A stretch of 64,000 nt of DNA from Limosilactobacillus avistercoris (GTDB taxonomy: Bacteria; Bacillota; Bacilli; Lactobacillales; Lactobacillaceae). Every line of letters begins with the position of its first letter. The first letter of the stretch is position 1. Shown here in pieces: positions 48,518 to 57,152 of the stretch. Location of the stretch: the NCBI RefSeq assembly GCF_014836425.1, contig NZ_JACSQW010000001.1:62001-126000 (forward strand), in the 5' to 3' direction. The translations under genes were made by a program, and so were the position numbers. Below the pieces are notes generated by a model. It ran no database searches and was not told where the DNA came from. It was given only the letters and a program-made list of their open reading frames with translations.

Positions 48518-49281
48518 ATGAAATTTGTATCTTGGAATGTTGACGGCTTTAAAGCAATCTTAAGACATGGTTTTCGTGAGACAGTAACTAATTTAAATCC
48601 TGATATCTTTTGTGTTCAACAAACACGGTTGCAACCCGATGAGATCGAATTTGAACTACCGGGTTACCACCAATACTGGAACTATGCTGAAAGAAAAGGG
48701 TATGCGGAAACTGCGGTTTTTGCCAAGGAGAAGCCACAGAAGGTAACTACTGGAATTAATAATCCAGAATTTGATCGTGAAGGAAGAACAATCACCCTTG
48801 AGTATCCTAATTTTTACTTTGTGACTACTTATGTACCATTTTCGGGTGAGAAACTACAAAAATTAGCAGAACGGCAAAAGTGGGATCAAGCATTCTTAGA
48901 CTACGTAAGAGATCTTAATAGTAAAAAGGAGTCATCATTGGCGGCGGCATGGGAGTTGCTTACCAGCCAATTGACCTTGCCGAACCGGCTGAAAATCACC
49001 ACCATGCTGATTTTATAGCGGAGGAACGGAACGACTTTGGTAAGCTGTTAGATGCTGGCTTTACTGATACCTTCCGCTACCAGCATCCCGATAAGAAGGG
49101 TGCTTATACTTGGTGGAGATACCGCTATGATGCACGAGCACAAAATGTTGGCTGGCGACTGGATTACTTCCTGGTTTCAAACGCTCTTGATAGTGAGATT
49201 AAGGATTCTAGCATCTTGACAAACATTACTGGTTCTGAACATTGTCCGATCGAGCTAGTAGCAAGTGTAGATCCTGACTAG
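48518..49281 (+). pseudogene. Exonuclease III (XthA/ExoA) homologue, frameshifted and lacking catalytic residues
   Basis: The gene reads as an AP endonuclease/exonuclease III of about 254 residues from ATG 48518 (MKFVSWNVDGFKAILRHGF) to 49281, but needs one extra base near 48930 to join the two frames (SKKE to VIIGGGMGVAYQPIDL). The usual metal and catalytic residues are changed: the Glu of the QET motif is Gln (VQQTRL, residue 35), GDMN is GGMG, and GSDH is GSEH. Asn7 is kept. It is therefore either a decayed paralogue or a non-catalytic one that later acquired a frameshift. It lies between purA and a membrane protein. Confidence 0.85.
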
Positions 49282-49352
49282 GACTACGAAGGAGCTAGTA
49301 TTCCTCGTGTGCTATAATGCAGACGGACAAACGAGGATAAATGGAGGATATT

Positions 49353-50168
49353 ATGGCAAAACCAGTTTTAAAAATTCAGAGACATAACCTGGATTGGCTT
49401 TTAGGAAAATCACTTGATAGTAACGAACTGATTGCTCGTTACGGCATTTCCGCAACCGATAACGGCAAAGATATTACGAATAAGGTGACCTTTAATACGA
49501 CCCAAGTTGATCTTGAACACCAGGGAGAATACCCGATTGCGGTTACAGTAATGAATAGTGAGGGTGAAACCGAGTCTGCTCGGATAATGATCAATATCAA
49601 GACCCGGGAAGAACTTGATCAGGTATCTAATGGTAATCAACGGACAAATACACCGAAGAAGCGTCACCGTGCATGGATCGTCGCAATCGTTGTTGTGATT
49701 GCGCTTGCTATTATTTGGTGGGCACTTGCGGCAATTCATGGGCATAATGAAGAACAGCAAGCAAACAATGCTGAACAAAGTAGTCAGATTATTAATAACT
49801 CAAGTAGTATTAATAAGTTAAGTTCAGACAATCAAAAGCTTGCTGAGCAGGTTGCGGCTCTTCGTGGTGCTGCTCGACAATACGAAAAGGACCATAACCA
49901 ACAGGAGCTTCAGAATCAGCTTAACAATATTTCAAACCAAAACCAGCAAATTGAAGGCCAATTAAGTAGTAATTCTGCTAAGCAAAAGTTAAATGACGTT
50001 GACCAAGTGATCAACCAGTTGCAACAGGATCCTTCTAATGCCAGTTCGACGGTTAATGACTTAAAGAATAAGGATGGATTTGGTGAAATCTGGAATAACG
50101 TTACTTCACTAATGCAATCCTGGTTAAACGATCATACTAGTAGTTCCTCCAGTAATGCTAACCAATGA
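49353..50168 (+). CDS. Single-pass membrane protein with Ig-like N-domain and coiled coil
   Basis: A 271-residue protein of unknown function. Residues about 1-85 form a beta-rich domain resembling bacterial Ig-like/DUF5011-type modules (VTFNTTQVDLEHQGEYPIA). One membrane segment follows a basic stretch at about 105-130 (RAWIVAIVVVIALAIIWWAL). The rest is Gln/Asn/Ser-rich coiled coil (about 140-225) and a Ser-rich end. By the positive-inside rule the Ig-like part is inside and the coiled coil outside, which is the reverse of the usual layout. The start ATG 49353 has GGAGGA upstream. Confidence 0.65.
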   Translation: MAKPVLKIQRHNLDWLLGKSLDSNELIARYGISATDNGKDITNKVTFNTTQVDLEHQGEYPIAVTVMNSEGETESARIMINIKTREELDQVSNGNQRTNTPKKRHRAWIVAIVVVIALAIIWWALAAIHGHNEEQQANNAEQSSQIINNSSSINKLSSDNQKLAEQVAALRGAARQYEKDHNQQELQNQLNNISNQNQQIEGQLSSNSAKQKLNDVDQVINQLQQDPSNASSTVNDLKNKDGFGEIWNNVTSLMQSWLNDHTSSSSSNANQ

Positions 50169-50173
50169 TTTTA

Positions 50174-50307
50174 TTGACAGGCTTAGGTGAGACGCTTAAA
50201 ATACTTGTAATAAGAGAAATATCGCCTTTAACCTGATTCCGTGAAATCAAGAAGGAACAAATAAGTAACTAAACCCTTCCTCACAGATTCAGTGAAGAAG
50301 GGTTTTT
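50174..50307 (+). promoter_or_regulatory. pyrR promoter and PyrR-type attenuator 1
   Basis: TTGACA (50174-50179), 17-base spacer and TAAAAT (50197-50202). The leader has a PyrR binding loop GATT-CCGTGA-AATC (50235-50248), a 4-bp stem with hexaloop of the CNGNGA type. The terminator is AAACCCTTC-TCAC (50271-50284) with GTGA-GAAGGGTTT (50292-50304). The antiterminator arm GTGAAATCAAGAAGG (50241-50255) can pair with CCTTCCTCAC instead. With UMP, PyrR should hold the loop and favour termination. Confidence 0.82.
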
Positions 50308-50338
50308 AGAATAAATGGATTAAGGGGAAGTGACCAGG

Positions 50339-50878
50339 ATGGCCCATGAAATTGTTGATGGATCAAGTATGCAACGGGCATTAACACGAATTACTTACGA
50401 AATTATCGAACAGAATAAAGGGGTCGAAAACCTTGTCTTTGTAGGGATTAAGACCCGGGGAGTTTACCTTGCAGAGCGTCTTGCGAAGCGATTAAACCAA
50501 CTGGAGAACGTCGAAGTTCCGGTTGGGGCGTTAGATATTACCTTATACCGGGATGATCGTCATATTCCTGATCACCATAAGGAACCAACCGTGAAGACAT
50601 CTTCATTAGGGATCGACATTAATGATAAGCATGTCATCCTGGTTGATGACGTTCTCTTTACAGGACGGACAGTTCGGGCAGCCCTAGATGCTCTAATGGA
50701 CATGGGACGTCCACAAGAAATTTCACTTGCTGTTTTGGTTGATCGGGGTCACCGTGAATTACCAATCCGACCTGATTTTGTTGGGAAGAATATCCCAACT
50801 GCAATGAATGAGACTGTTCATGTAGCTGTTGAAGAATACGATGGTCATGAAGATATTACAATTGAACACCATGAATAA
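50339..50878 (+). CDS. pyrR: PyrR bifunctional regulator/uracil phosphoribosyltransferase
   Basis: A 179-residue RNA-binding attenuation protein of the pyr operon with a PRPP-binding type I phosphoribosyltransferase fold ([20 protein letters not shown]). [23 protein letters not shown] is the typical start. ATG 50339 is chosen over GTG 50330, which lies only two bases from AAGGGG. It senses UMP/UTP and binds the two loops found at 50235 and 50900. pyrF follows behind the second attenuator. Confidence 0.96.
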   Translation: MAHEIVDGSSMQRALTRITYEIIEQNKGVENLVFVGIKTRGVYLAERLAKRLNQLENVEVPVGALDITLYRDDRHIPDHHKEPTVKTSSLGIDINDKHVILVDDVLFTGRTVRAALDALMDMGRPQEISLAVLVDRGHRELPIRPDFVGKNIPTAMNETVHVAVEEYDGHEDITIEHHE

Positions 50879-50899
50879 ATTACAATAACCATTTAATCT

Positions 50900-50974
50900 G
50901 CTCCAGAGAGGGCGAAACGGTGTTGGAAACAAGAAAGCACCAGGACCCTCTCTACAGAGTTCTGGTGCTTTTTT
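50900..50974 (+). promoter_or_regulatory. PyrR-type attenuator 2 between pyrR and pyrF
   Basis: PyrR loop GCTC-CAGAGA-GGGC (50900-50913) with the CNGNGA hexaloop. Antiterminator AGAGAGGG (50905-50912) with CCCTCTCT (50946-50953). Terminator AAAGCACCAG (50934-50943) with CTGGTGCTTT (50962-50971) and T run. The three mutually exclusive hairpins are the complete textbook arrangement. Confidence 0.92.
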
Positions 50975-50987
50975 AAGGAGGAAAATT

Positions 50988-51713
50988 ATGGAACGTTTTG
51001 AACCAATTGTTGCAATCGATGTCCCGGATAAACGGAAGGCAGTCCAATTGTTTGACAAGCTTTCTAACGATACTGATCATATGCCAATTATTAAGATTGG
51101 GATGGAGCTTTTCTATGCATTTGGTCCCGGCATTGTAAAGCAAGCAAAGGAGCGTGGCTTCAAGGTATTTCTTGACCTTAAGGCGCATGATATTCCGAAT
51201 ACGGTTGAACGGGCAATGGCTCAACTTGGTCGGTTAGGGGTCTCTTTTGTTACTGTTCACGCTGCTGGTGGAAGTGAGATGATGAGGGCCGGTCTTCGTG
51301 GATTGAAACAGGGAGCTGCTGAAGCCGGAAATTCTGTTCCAAAGATGTTGGCAATTACCCAGTTGACATCCATTGATGAAACAATTCTCCACGATGAGCA
51401 ACGGGTACCTGGTACGGTTATGGACTCAGTGCAAAATTATGCCCGCTTAGCTGATGAGAGTGGCTTGGCAGGAGTAGTTTGTTCTGCTAAGGAAATCGCG
51501 GCAATCCGTAAAGTCACTAATCCAGACTTTCTTTGCATCACTCCTGGTATTCGGCCAGATTTAAATACTCATGATGATCAAAAACGGGTTGTTACCCCTC
51601 GTCAAGCTGCTGAAATGGGGAGTAATGGCATTGTTGTTGGCCGGCCGATTACCCAAAGTGCTGATCCAGTAGCTACATACAAACAGATTCGCCATGATTT
51701 CTTGGGCGATTAA
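50988..51713 (+). CDS. pyrF: Orotidine 5'-phosphate decarboxylase
   Basis: A 241-residue TIM-barrel enzyme decarboxylating OMP to UMP. The catalytic Asp63-Lys65-Asp68 tetrad is in FLDLKAHDIPNT. VTVHAAGG and CITPGIRP with GIVVGRPIT bind phosphate. AAGGAGG precedes the start. It is the only biosynthetic pyr gene behind pyrR. The usual pyrB, pyrC, carAB, pyrD and pyrE are not adjacent. A family-1 element follows the stop. Confidence 0.97.
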   Translation: MERFEPIVAIDVPDKRKAVQLFDKLSNDTDHMPIIKIGMELFYAFGPGIVKQAKERGFKVFLDLKAHDIPNTVERAMAQLGRLGVSFVTVHAAGGSEMMRAGLRGLKQGAAEAGNSVPKMLAITQLTSIDETILHDEQRVPGTVMDSVQNYARLADESGLAGVVCSAKEIAAIRKVTNPDFLCITPGIRPDLNTHDDQKRVVTPRQAAEMGSNGIVVGRPITQSADPVATYKQIRHDFLGD

Positions 51714-51720
51714 TAGTTAA

Positions 51721-51916
51721 AGGGTGAAGCTGGGAATTAACTTTCCCGGAGGGACGGTTGACTAACCTAGAACGATGAATGATGATGAAATCATCAGAGT
51801 CGTTCGTAGTTAGGCTCGAGTCCCTCAGTTAATTCCCGCGATTGGACTCTATAAGTTCGGAGACTATTAGTGACAAAAAGAGGGTGAGAAAAAGTGATTT
51901 TTCTCACCCTCACCCT
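51721..51916 (+). repeat. Structured 3'-UTR element, family 1, copy B (after pyrF)
   Basis: Nearly identical to copy A for about 160 bases, with the same outer and inner helices. The apical hairpin reads GATGAT-GAA-ATCATC, a perfect pairing where copy A has one G-T pair. The terminator is GGGTGAGAAAAA / TTTTTCTCACCC instead of the GGATG type in copy A. Stem sequences thus change while the pairing is kept. Sense orientation, eight bases after the pyrF stop. Confidence 0.85.
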
Positions 51917-51940
51917 TATTCTTTTAATTTTCAGCTTAGT

Positions 51941-52342
51941 TTATTTCTTCAAATAATGGAACCTTTCAAGGAGTTCGCGAGACCGCTGATCGGCAGGACG
52001 GTAACCAAGCTTGAAAGAGTGCTTAAAGTACATCATGTTGTAAAGAAGGGCGAACACGATTGAAGTCCACGGGAATTGCATTAACCAGTTCAAACCAAAG
52101 AACAATACTACTAACGCGTAATCGAGATCAAGAACGATCATTAGGAAAAAGTTATAGTAGTCACCCCGGAAGAGTGCTGGCAAAGGACCAAACCAGAGTG
52201 TTGTCCATGAAATTCCCACTTTGGCAATCCTAATCTGCCCCTGATCATTAACAATCTTGGCATAATTCGGTGGCAATGGGAGATTATTAAGATCAAACGG
52301 ATTTTGGTTATTGTTATTGTTGTTACCAAATGGGTTTTGCAT
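51941..52342 (-). CDS. DUF2628-like membrane protein
   Basis: A 133-residue protein with an Asn/Pro-rich start (QNPFGNNNNNNQNPFDLNNL), then a soluble piece (VNDQGQIRIAKVGISWTTLW) and two hydrophobic segments (about 67-85 and 90-108), ending in a basic tail. The FGPLPALFRGDYYNFF motif before the membrane part is typical of DUF2628 proteins that handle unknown small tasks in many lactobacilli. Single gene, minus strand. Function unknown. Confidence 0.7.
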   Translation of the reverse strand: MQNPFGNNNNNNQNPFDLNNLPLPPNYAKIVNDQGQIRIAKVGISWTTLWFGPLPALFRGDYYNFFLMIVLDLDYALVVLFFGLNWLMQFPWTSIVFALLYNMMYFKHSFKLGYRPADQRSRELLERFHYLKK

Positions 52343-52463
52343 TGATCTTCTCCTTCTTTCTTACTTATAAGTATAAATTTTAACACAAACTCACGACAAG
52401 TCCTAATTTCACTGCTTTCAGTATGTTACACTTAACCTGTTAACGTAGAAAAGGAGAAAAGCA

Positions 52464-54008
52464 ATGTTATTCTTTCTGAACGATAATATTCAGCATAACA
52501 AGTCAGGAATTGAACACGCACAAATTAAGCGATTGCACCTGTTTGAAATGTTTAATGAATCTGCCAAAATTGTTACCCGGAAGTACTCCAACGAGCTTCA
52601 CATGGTAACCGAAGAGGCGGGGATTGCTGATGAAGACTTTGTAAACTTATTTGATTATTTCCAAGATGCCCGGATCTTTCCCCAGAAGGACGTCACCATT
52701 AAAGATCTAGATATTGATCCTACGTGGGACCGGAAAGCTGATGGGATTAATTATAACTATTACCGCAACGGGAACCGGATCATGTATGTTCGGCGACGGA
52801 ATGATAAGGAAAAACATATTATCAACCTTCAATACTTCGATCATTACGGTAAGTTATTGAAAGTTAGTTGGTATGATAACCGTGGCTTTATTTCGGTTGA
52901 ACAGGTTTACGACTGGGATGGTAACATTGCGACCGAAAACTACATGCGGCCGGATGGAACGGTTGCCATTCAACTGGAACACCAAAAGAATAAGCGGGAT
53001 AAGGTAATCGATACTTACCACCTCTTTAATTACAAGGGCCATGATTATCAATTTGCCAACCTTGATGAATTGACCCGGTTCTTCTATGACGAGTTAGTGA
53101 CCGATCCAGAATTGACGAACAGTGAACCAGTAGGATTAGTTGTCGACCGGTCATACGAAGTTGGTTGGTCGGTGCTTCACATGAAACATCGGGTATTCCG
53201 GGCAATGCAATTGCATAATGATCACGTTAATGACAACAGTGATATGTTGCATTCAACCTTGAACTACAACTATACCTGGGGCCTGAACCATATTAAGGAC
53301 TGGGATGGAATTATCACCCTTACCCCACAACAACAAAAGGATGTTAAGGACCGGTTTGCTAAGTATGGTACTAAGATTTACCGAATCCCTGGACCAATCG
53401 TTCCGAAGGCAGTCTTGGAAGCTGATCACGTGCCATTTGAAAAGCGGACAAAGAACCAAGTGGTCATGGTTGCTCGGCTTTCGCCAGAAAAGCAACAGGA
53501 TCAACTACTCAAGGCTTGGCCACAAATCTTAGCCAAGGTTCCTGAAGCGAAGCTCGACTTCTGGGGCTATGCTAATGATAACTTTGATAAGACATTGAAG
53601 AAGATCGTGAAGGACGAAAAGTTGGAAAGTTCTGTTACCTTCCATGGCTATACCAATGATCCAAATGCGGTCTACAATGATGCTCAATTATTAATCTTGC
53701 CGAGTCGGGCAGAAGGATTGCCACTATCATTAGTGGAGGCTCAATCACATGGTCTGCCGATCATTGCTAATGATATTAAATATGGTCCTGCCGATGTTGT
53801 GATTGATGGTCAGGATGGCTTATTAACAACCAATGGTGACATCGATGGCCTGGCAAAGGCAATTATTAGCCTGTTGACTGACCAGGAAAAGCTGGCCAAG
53901 TTTAGCGAAAATGCCTACAAAGATAGTGAACGTTACTCCGAACCGAACGTGATGAAGTTGTGGAATGAACTAGTCGATGATATGAAAGCAAAGGAGGCCG
54001 CTAACTAA
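52464..54008 (+). CDS. gtfA: GtfA-type glycosyltransferase (GT4), catalytic subunit
   Basis: A 514-residue GT-B glycosyltransferase of the GtfA/TagE kind. The C-terminal domain has VVMVARLSPEKQQDQLLKAW and the nucleotide-sugar motif E417-x7-E425 in EGLPLSLVEAQSHG. The N-terminal half has the beta-rich extension used for acceptor binding in the SRR-glycoprotein enzymes (WYDNRGFISVEQVYDWDGN). GtfA with GtfB transfers GlcNAc or another sugar to Ser/Thr of surface proteins. TagE-like glucosylation of teichoic acid is an alternative. It overlaps the next gene by one base (TAATG). No secA2, secY2 or asp genes are in the window. Confidence 0.87.
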   Translation: MLFFLNDNIQHNKSGIEHAQIKRLHLFEMFNESAKIVTRKYSNELHMVTEEAGIADEDFVNLFDYFQDARIFPQKDVTIKDLDIDPTWDRKADGINYNYYRNGNRIMYVRRRNDKEKHIINLQYFDHYGKLLKVSWYDNRGFISVEQVYDWDGNIATENYMRPDGTVAIQLEHQKNKRDKVIDTYHLFNYKGHDYQFANLDELTRFFYDELVTDPELTNSEPVGLVVDRSYEVGWSVLHMKHRVFRAMQLHNDHVNDNSDMLHSTLNYNYTWGLNHIKDWDGIITLTPQQQKDVKDRFAKYGTKIYRIPGPIVPKAVLEADHVPFEKRTKNQVVMVARLSPEKQQDQLLKAWPQILAKVPEAKLDFWGYANDNFDKTLKKIVKDEKLESSVTFHGYTNDPNAVYNDAQLLILPSRAEGLPLSLVEAQSHGLPIIANDIKYGPADVVIDGQDGLLTTNGDIDGLAKAIISLLTDQEKLAKFSENAYKDSERYSEPNVMKLWNELVDDMKAKEAAN

Positions 54009-55510
54009 TGTTCTTTTTCGTTAACCAATACCTATTAAGCAACGACTCGAGTATTGAACACGCCGAAATGAAGCGGCTGAAGCTCTTTAAAGATCACCAT
54101 GTCGAAGCAAAGTTAGTTACCCGAAACTACGACCAAATTATCCATGCCACTTTGAAGCGGTTTGGGTTGACTGATGACCAACTGGTTAATATGTATGACT
54201 TCTTTGCGGGAACCACAGATTACCAAGGGCACGACCTGCACGTTAGCGATCTGAATCTGCCAATTGAATACCAAGTTGGCACCGGGAACAACTACCAGGA
54301 AGTCAAAGATGGCGACCGTCTAATCTGTATCGTCTACTTTACTGGAGGAACAGTGGGGCTTGTTAACCACATTGACTGGTTCGATGTTGCTGGAAACATC
54401 AACCTCCGACAACAGTACGATCTCCGGGGCTTTAAGTCGGTTGACCAATTCTTTGGCGAAGACGGTCAAATTAGTTTTGAACGTTACTACCGTCCAGACC
54501 AATCACTTTACATGGAACGATACTACGTTAAGTCAGTGCAAAACACCCCGATTAACTCCTTGAATGTTTTGAAAAACTACAACGGGAAGGATCGCTTCTT
54601 TGACAGTGAAGAAGATCTTTTTGCTTTCTTCCTTGATGAGTTAAACAAGGTGAATGGTGAAAATAACGTCTTTATTGCTGACCGGCCAGCGATGGCAATC
54701 CAGCCAGTAATGAACATGCAGACAGCAGCTAAGAAGTACTTGTGGATGGCGATGAACCACGTTAATGATGGCGATAACCTGAAGAATGGACCGTTAAATG
54801 TCATGCTCCAAGCGCCATTAACCACTGAGTTAAACAAGTGGGACGGGATTATTACAATGACGGAAGCCCAGGCTGAAATGATCCGGAAACGCATCGGTGA
54901 TAAGAAGCCGATTTATGCGATTAATGGTGTTCCAGTGAAGACTGATCGTCAGCGAGCTGACATGAAGTACCGGATTGCTGGACAAATGATCTATGTTGGT
55001 CGACTAGGTGAGGACAAACAAACCGGTAAGTTAATTGACATCTTTATCCGGGTCCACAAGCAGGTACCGAACGCTAAACTGACCCTCTATGGTTACGGTA
55101 GTCCGGACGATGTTAACCGTTACAAGAAGCGGGTTAATGATGCTGGATTGACTGGGGTGGTTGTCTTTGCAGGTTACCAAGTTGATCTGGAGGCGCCTTA
55201 CAATACTGCCCAGTTATTCGTCGATACTAGCCGGATCGATGCTCAGCCATTAGCGATGGGAGAAGCGTTGAGCCACGGGGTTCCCGTTGTTAGCTATGAC
55301 TACCTGTATGGCCCAAGTGAACTGATTGAAAGTGGTGTTAATGGGGAATTAATTCCGCTAAACAACGCCAAAAAGTTTGAAAAGGCAGTTGTTAAGATCT
55401 TGACTGATCCACAGCTCCTCCAAAAGTTGAGCACGGGGGCATACGATCACCTTGATGGGATTAGTAACCTTAATACGTGGAAGCAATGGACTAAGTTGCA
55501 AAGTAAGTAA
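54008..55510 (+). CDS. gtfB: GtfB-type glycosyltransferase, probable adaptor subunit
   Basis: A 500-residue paralogue of the upstream GtfA with the same domain layout. In the active-site motif the first Glu is Asp (D411-AQPLAMG-E419 in IDAQPLAMGEALSHG), and the sugar-nucleotide loop MIYVGRLGEDKQTGKL is altered. In streptococci GtfB is the non-catalytic partner that presents the polypeptide to GtfA, and this sequence pattern fits that. Start ATG 54008 lies within the gtfA stop, so the pair is made in step. Confidence 0.87.
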   Translation: MFFFVNQYLLSNDSSIEHAEMKRLKLFKDHHVEAKLVTRNYDQIIHATLKRFGLTDDQLVNMYDFFAGTTDYQGHDLHVSDLNLPIEYQVGTGNNYQEVKDGDRLICIVYFTGGTVGLVNHIDWFDVAGNINLRQQYDLRGFKSVDQFFGEDGQISFERYYRPDQSLYMERYYVKSVQNTPINSLNVLKNYNGKDRFFDSEEDLFAFFLDELNKVNGENNVFIADRPAMAIQPVMNMQTAAKKYLWMAMNHVNDGDNLKNGPLNVMLQAPLTTELNKWDGIITMTEAQAEMIRKRIGDKKPIYAINGVPVKTDRQRADMKYRIAGQMIYVGRLGEDKQTGKLIDIFIRVHKQVPNAKLTLYGYGSPDDVNRYKKRVNDAGLTGVVVFAGYQVDLEAPYNTAQLFVDTSRIDAQPLAMGEALSHGVPVVSYDYLYGPSELIESGVNGELIPLNNAKKFEKAVVKILTDPQLLQKLSTGAYDHLDGISNLNTWKQWTKLQSK

Positions 55511-55523
55511 ATTTAAGTATTCG

Positions 55524-55572
55524 AAAAAATCGGTGTGGTTTTTCCCTTAGAGAAAAGCTGCACCGATTTTTT
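55524..55572. terminator. Bidirectional terminator between gtfB and the rRNA methyltransferase gene
   Basis: AAAAAATCGGTG and CACCGATTTTTT pair perfectly. The wide loop contains a smaller hairpin (TTTTTC / GAAAA). Suitable for both converging transcripts. Confidence 0.9.
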
Positions 55573-55575
55573 ATT

Positions 55576-56976
55576 TTACTTTCTTAACGACAACTTAACG
55601 ACCGCTTCACAACGGGTGGTTTGTGGCATCATGTCGATTGGTTGGATATAGTCAACATGGTAGACGCTGGTTAGGCGACGAAGATTCCGGGCGAGGGATG
55701 CCATGTTACAAGAAATGTAGGCAAACTTAGCTGGGCGTTCTTTGATGATCTGTTCGATTAGTTGGTCATCCAGTCCCGTCCGTGGTGGATCGACAACCAA
55801 GGCATCAAAGTGGTGGCCTTCTTTCCGCCAGCGAGGGATCACTTCTTCGGCTGCTCCGACTTCATAGTGGGCGTTTGTGATTCCGTTCAGTTCAGCGTTT
55901 TGCTTGGCATCCTCTACGGCTTCAGGGATCGTTTCCATCCCCCAAACCTCCTTCACCTGGTTAGCGAGGGAAAGACCGATTGTCCCGATTCCGGCATAGG
56001 CATCGACGAGGTGATCGTTAGGGGTTAATTCCAGTGCCTTAGCTGCTTCTTCGTAAAGAGTTTCTGTTTGTTCAGGATTTAATTGTAAAAATGACCGTGC
56101 GGAAAGCTTAAAGTCCAGTCCCATCAAACTTTCCGTAATGTATTCGTCACCCGCTAAATGAATCATTTGGTCACCCCAAACTAATGGGGTATCACCAGGA
56201 TTAACGTTTTGCATTACTGAAATGACTTCGGGTAGTTGTTCAGCAATGGCATCCAGTAACTGGTGCTTATGGGGTAACTTCGCGGTGTTGGTAATTAATG
56301 TTAGTTGTAACTCACCAGTGGCCCGTGATTCCCGGACAACCAGGGTCTTAATGATCCCACTATTATGTTCCTCGTCATAGACCGGAATTGCGAGTTCTTC
56401 GATTAACTTTACCATGGTCTGAATAACTTTCATCGTGGCGGGCATCTGAACGGCACATTCAGACATGTCAACCAAGTCATGGCTTTGCGCCTTGTATAAT
56501 CCGGCGGCAACGTGGCCATCGATCATCCTGACCTGGAAAGTGGCCTTGTTTCGGTAACCATATTCCTGTGGTGCCGCAATGGTTGGGCGGACGTCATATG
56601 CCCGGTAGCCATATGGTTGGAATTTTTCGAGACTATCCAAAACAACTTGCCGTTTAAACCGGAGCTGTGCTGGGTAAGCCAACTTTTCTAGTTCGAAACC
56701 ACCGGCAATGTCTGCATAGTCATCCCGTGACTCAACCCGATCACGGCTTGCTTTGCGGAGCCGGTGGATTTTAGCTTCAAGGAAGCGGGGATGAACAGTG
56801 GTAACTTCTGCAACAACGACCTCATGAGGAAGGGCGCCGGGAACGAAGCAGACCTTGTGTTTAAAGTAGCCGATTCCTTGACCATTAACCCCAAGCCGGC
56901 GGATTGTGAGAGGAAAACGATTCCCTACCGCAACGTTAATATCCTGATGGCGACGACGTGAACGTGATTGAACCAT
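55576..56976 (-). CDS. rlmD: 23S rRNA (uracil-5-)-methyltransferase (RlmD/RlmCD family)
   Basis: A 466-residue SAM-dependent methyltransferase. The N-terminal TRAM domain (about 15-75, FPLTIRRLGVNGQGIGYFKH) binds RNA. The catalytic part has DAYAGIGTIGLSLA for SAM, VDPPRTGLDDQLIEQI, and the nucleophile Cys in AYISCNMASLARNL. The Gram-positive enzyme can modify both U747 and U1939. The four Cys of the E. coli Fe-S cluster are not evident. Monocistronic on the minus strand with AAGGAA upstream. Confidence 0.92.
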   Translation of the reverse strand: MVQSRSRRRHQDINVAVGNRFPLTIRRLGVNGQGIGYFKHKVCFVPGALPHEVVVAEVTTVHPRFLEAKIHRLRKASRDRVESRDDYADIAGGFELEKLAYPAQLRFKRQVVLDSLEKFQPYGYRAYDVRPTIAAPQEYGYRNKATFQVRMIDGHVAAGLYKAQSHDLVDMSECAVQMPATMKVIQTMVKLIEELAIPVYDEEHNSGIIKTLVVRESRATGELQLTLITNTAKLPHKHQLLDAIAEQLPEVISVMQNVNPGDTPLVWGDQMIHLAGDEYITESLMGLDFKLSARSFLQLNPEQTETLYEEAAKALELTPNDHLVDAYAGIGTIGLSLANQVKEVWGMETIPEAVEDAKQNAELNGITNAHYEVGAAEEVIPRWRKEGHHFDALVVDPPRTGLDDQLIEQIIKERPAKFAYISCNMASLARNLRRLTSVYHVDYIQPIDMMPQTTRCEAVVKLSLRK

Positions 56977-57152
56977 AATTTTATCCGTTCCTTTCCAAAG
57001 ATTGCTGTTCTATTCTAGCATATTTAATAAATTGGTGGATTTTGTAACTATAGCTAAATCTTTTAATTTTACCATTGTTTTTCTACATCTAGTTATAGTA
57101 GAATGATTGTGAAATGATAATCAATAATTAAAATACGAGGAAGTGACAAAAC

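Noticed and set aside
52464-55510. Teichoic-acid glucosylation genes (tagE) as the main call for the glycosyltransferase pair
   Set aside because: The coupled pair with one altered active site fits GtfA/GtfB better, and no tag/tar genes are near; kept only as an alternative.
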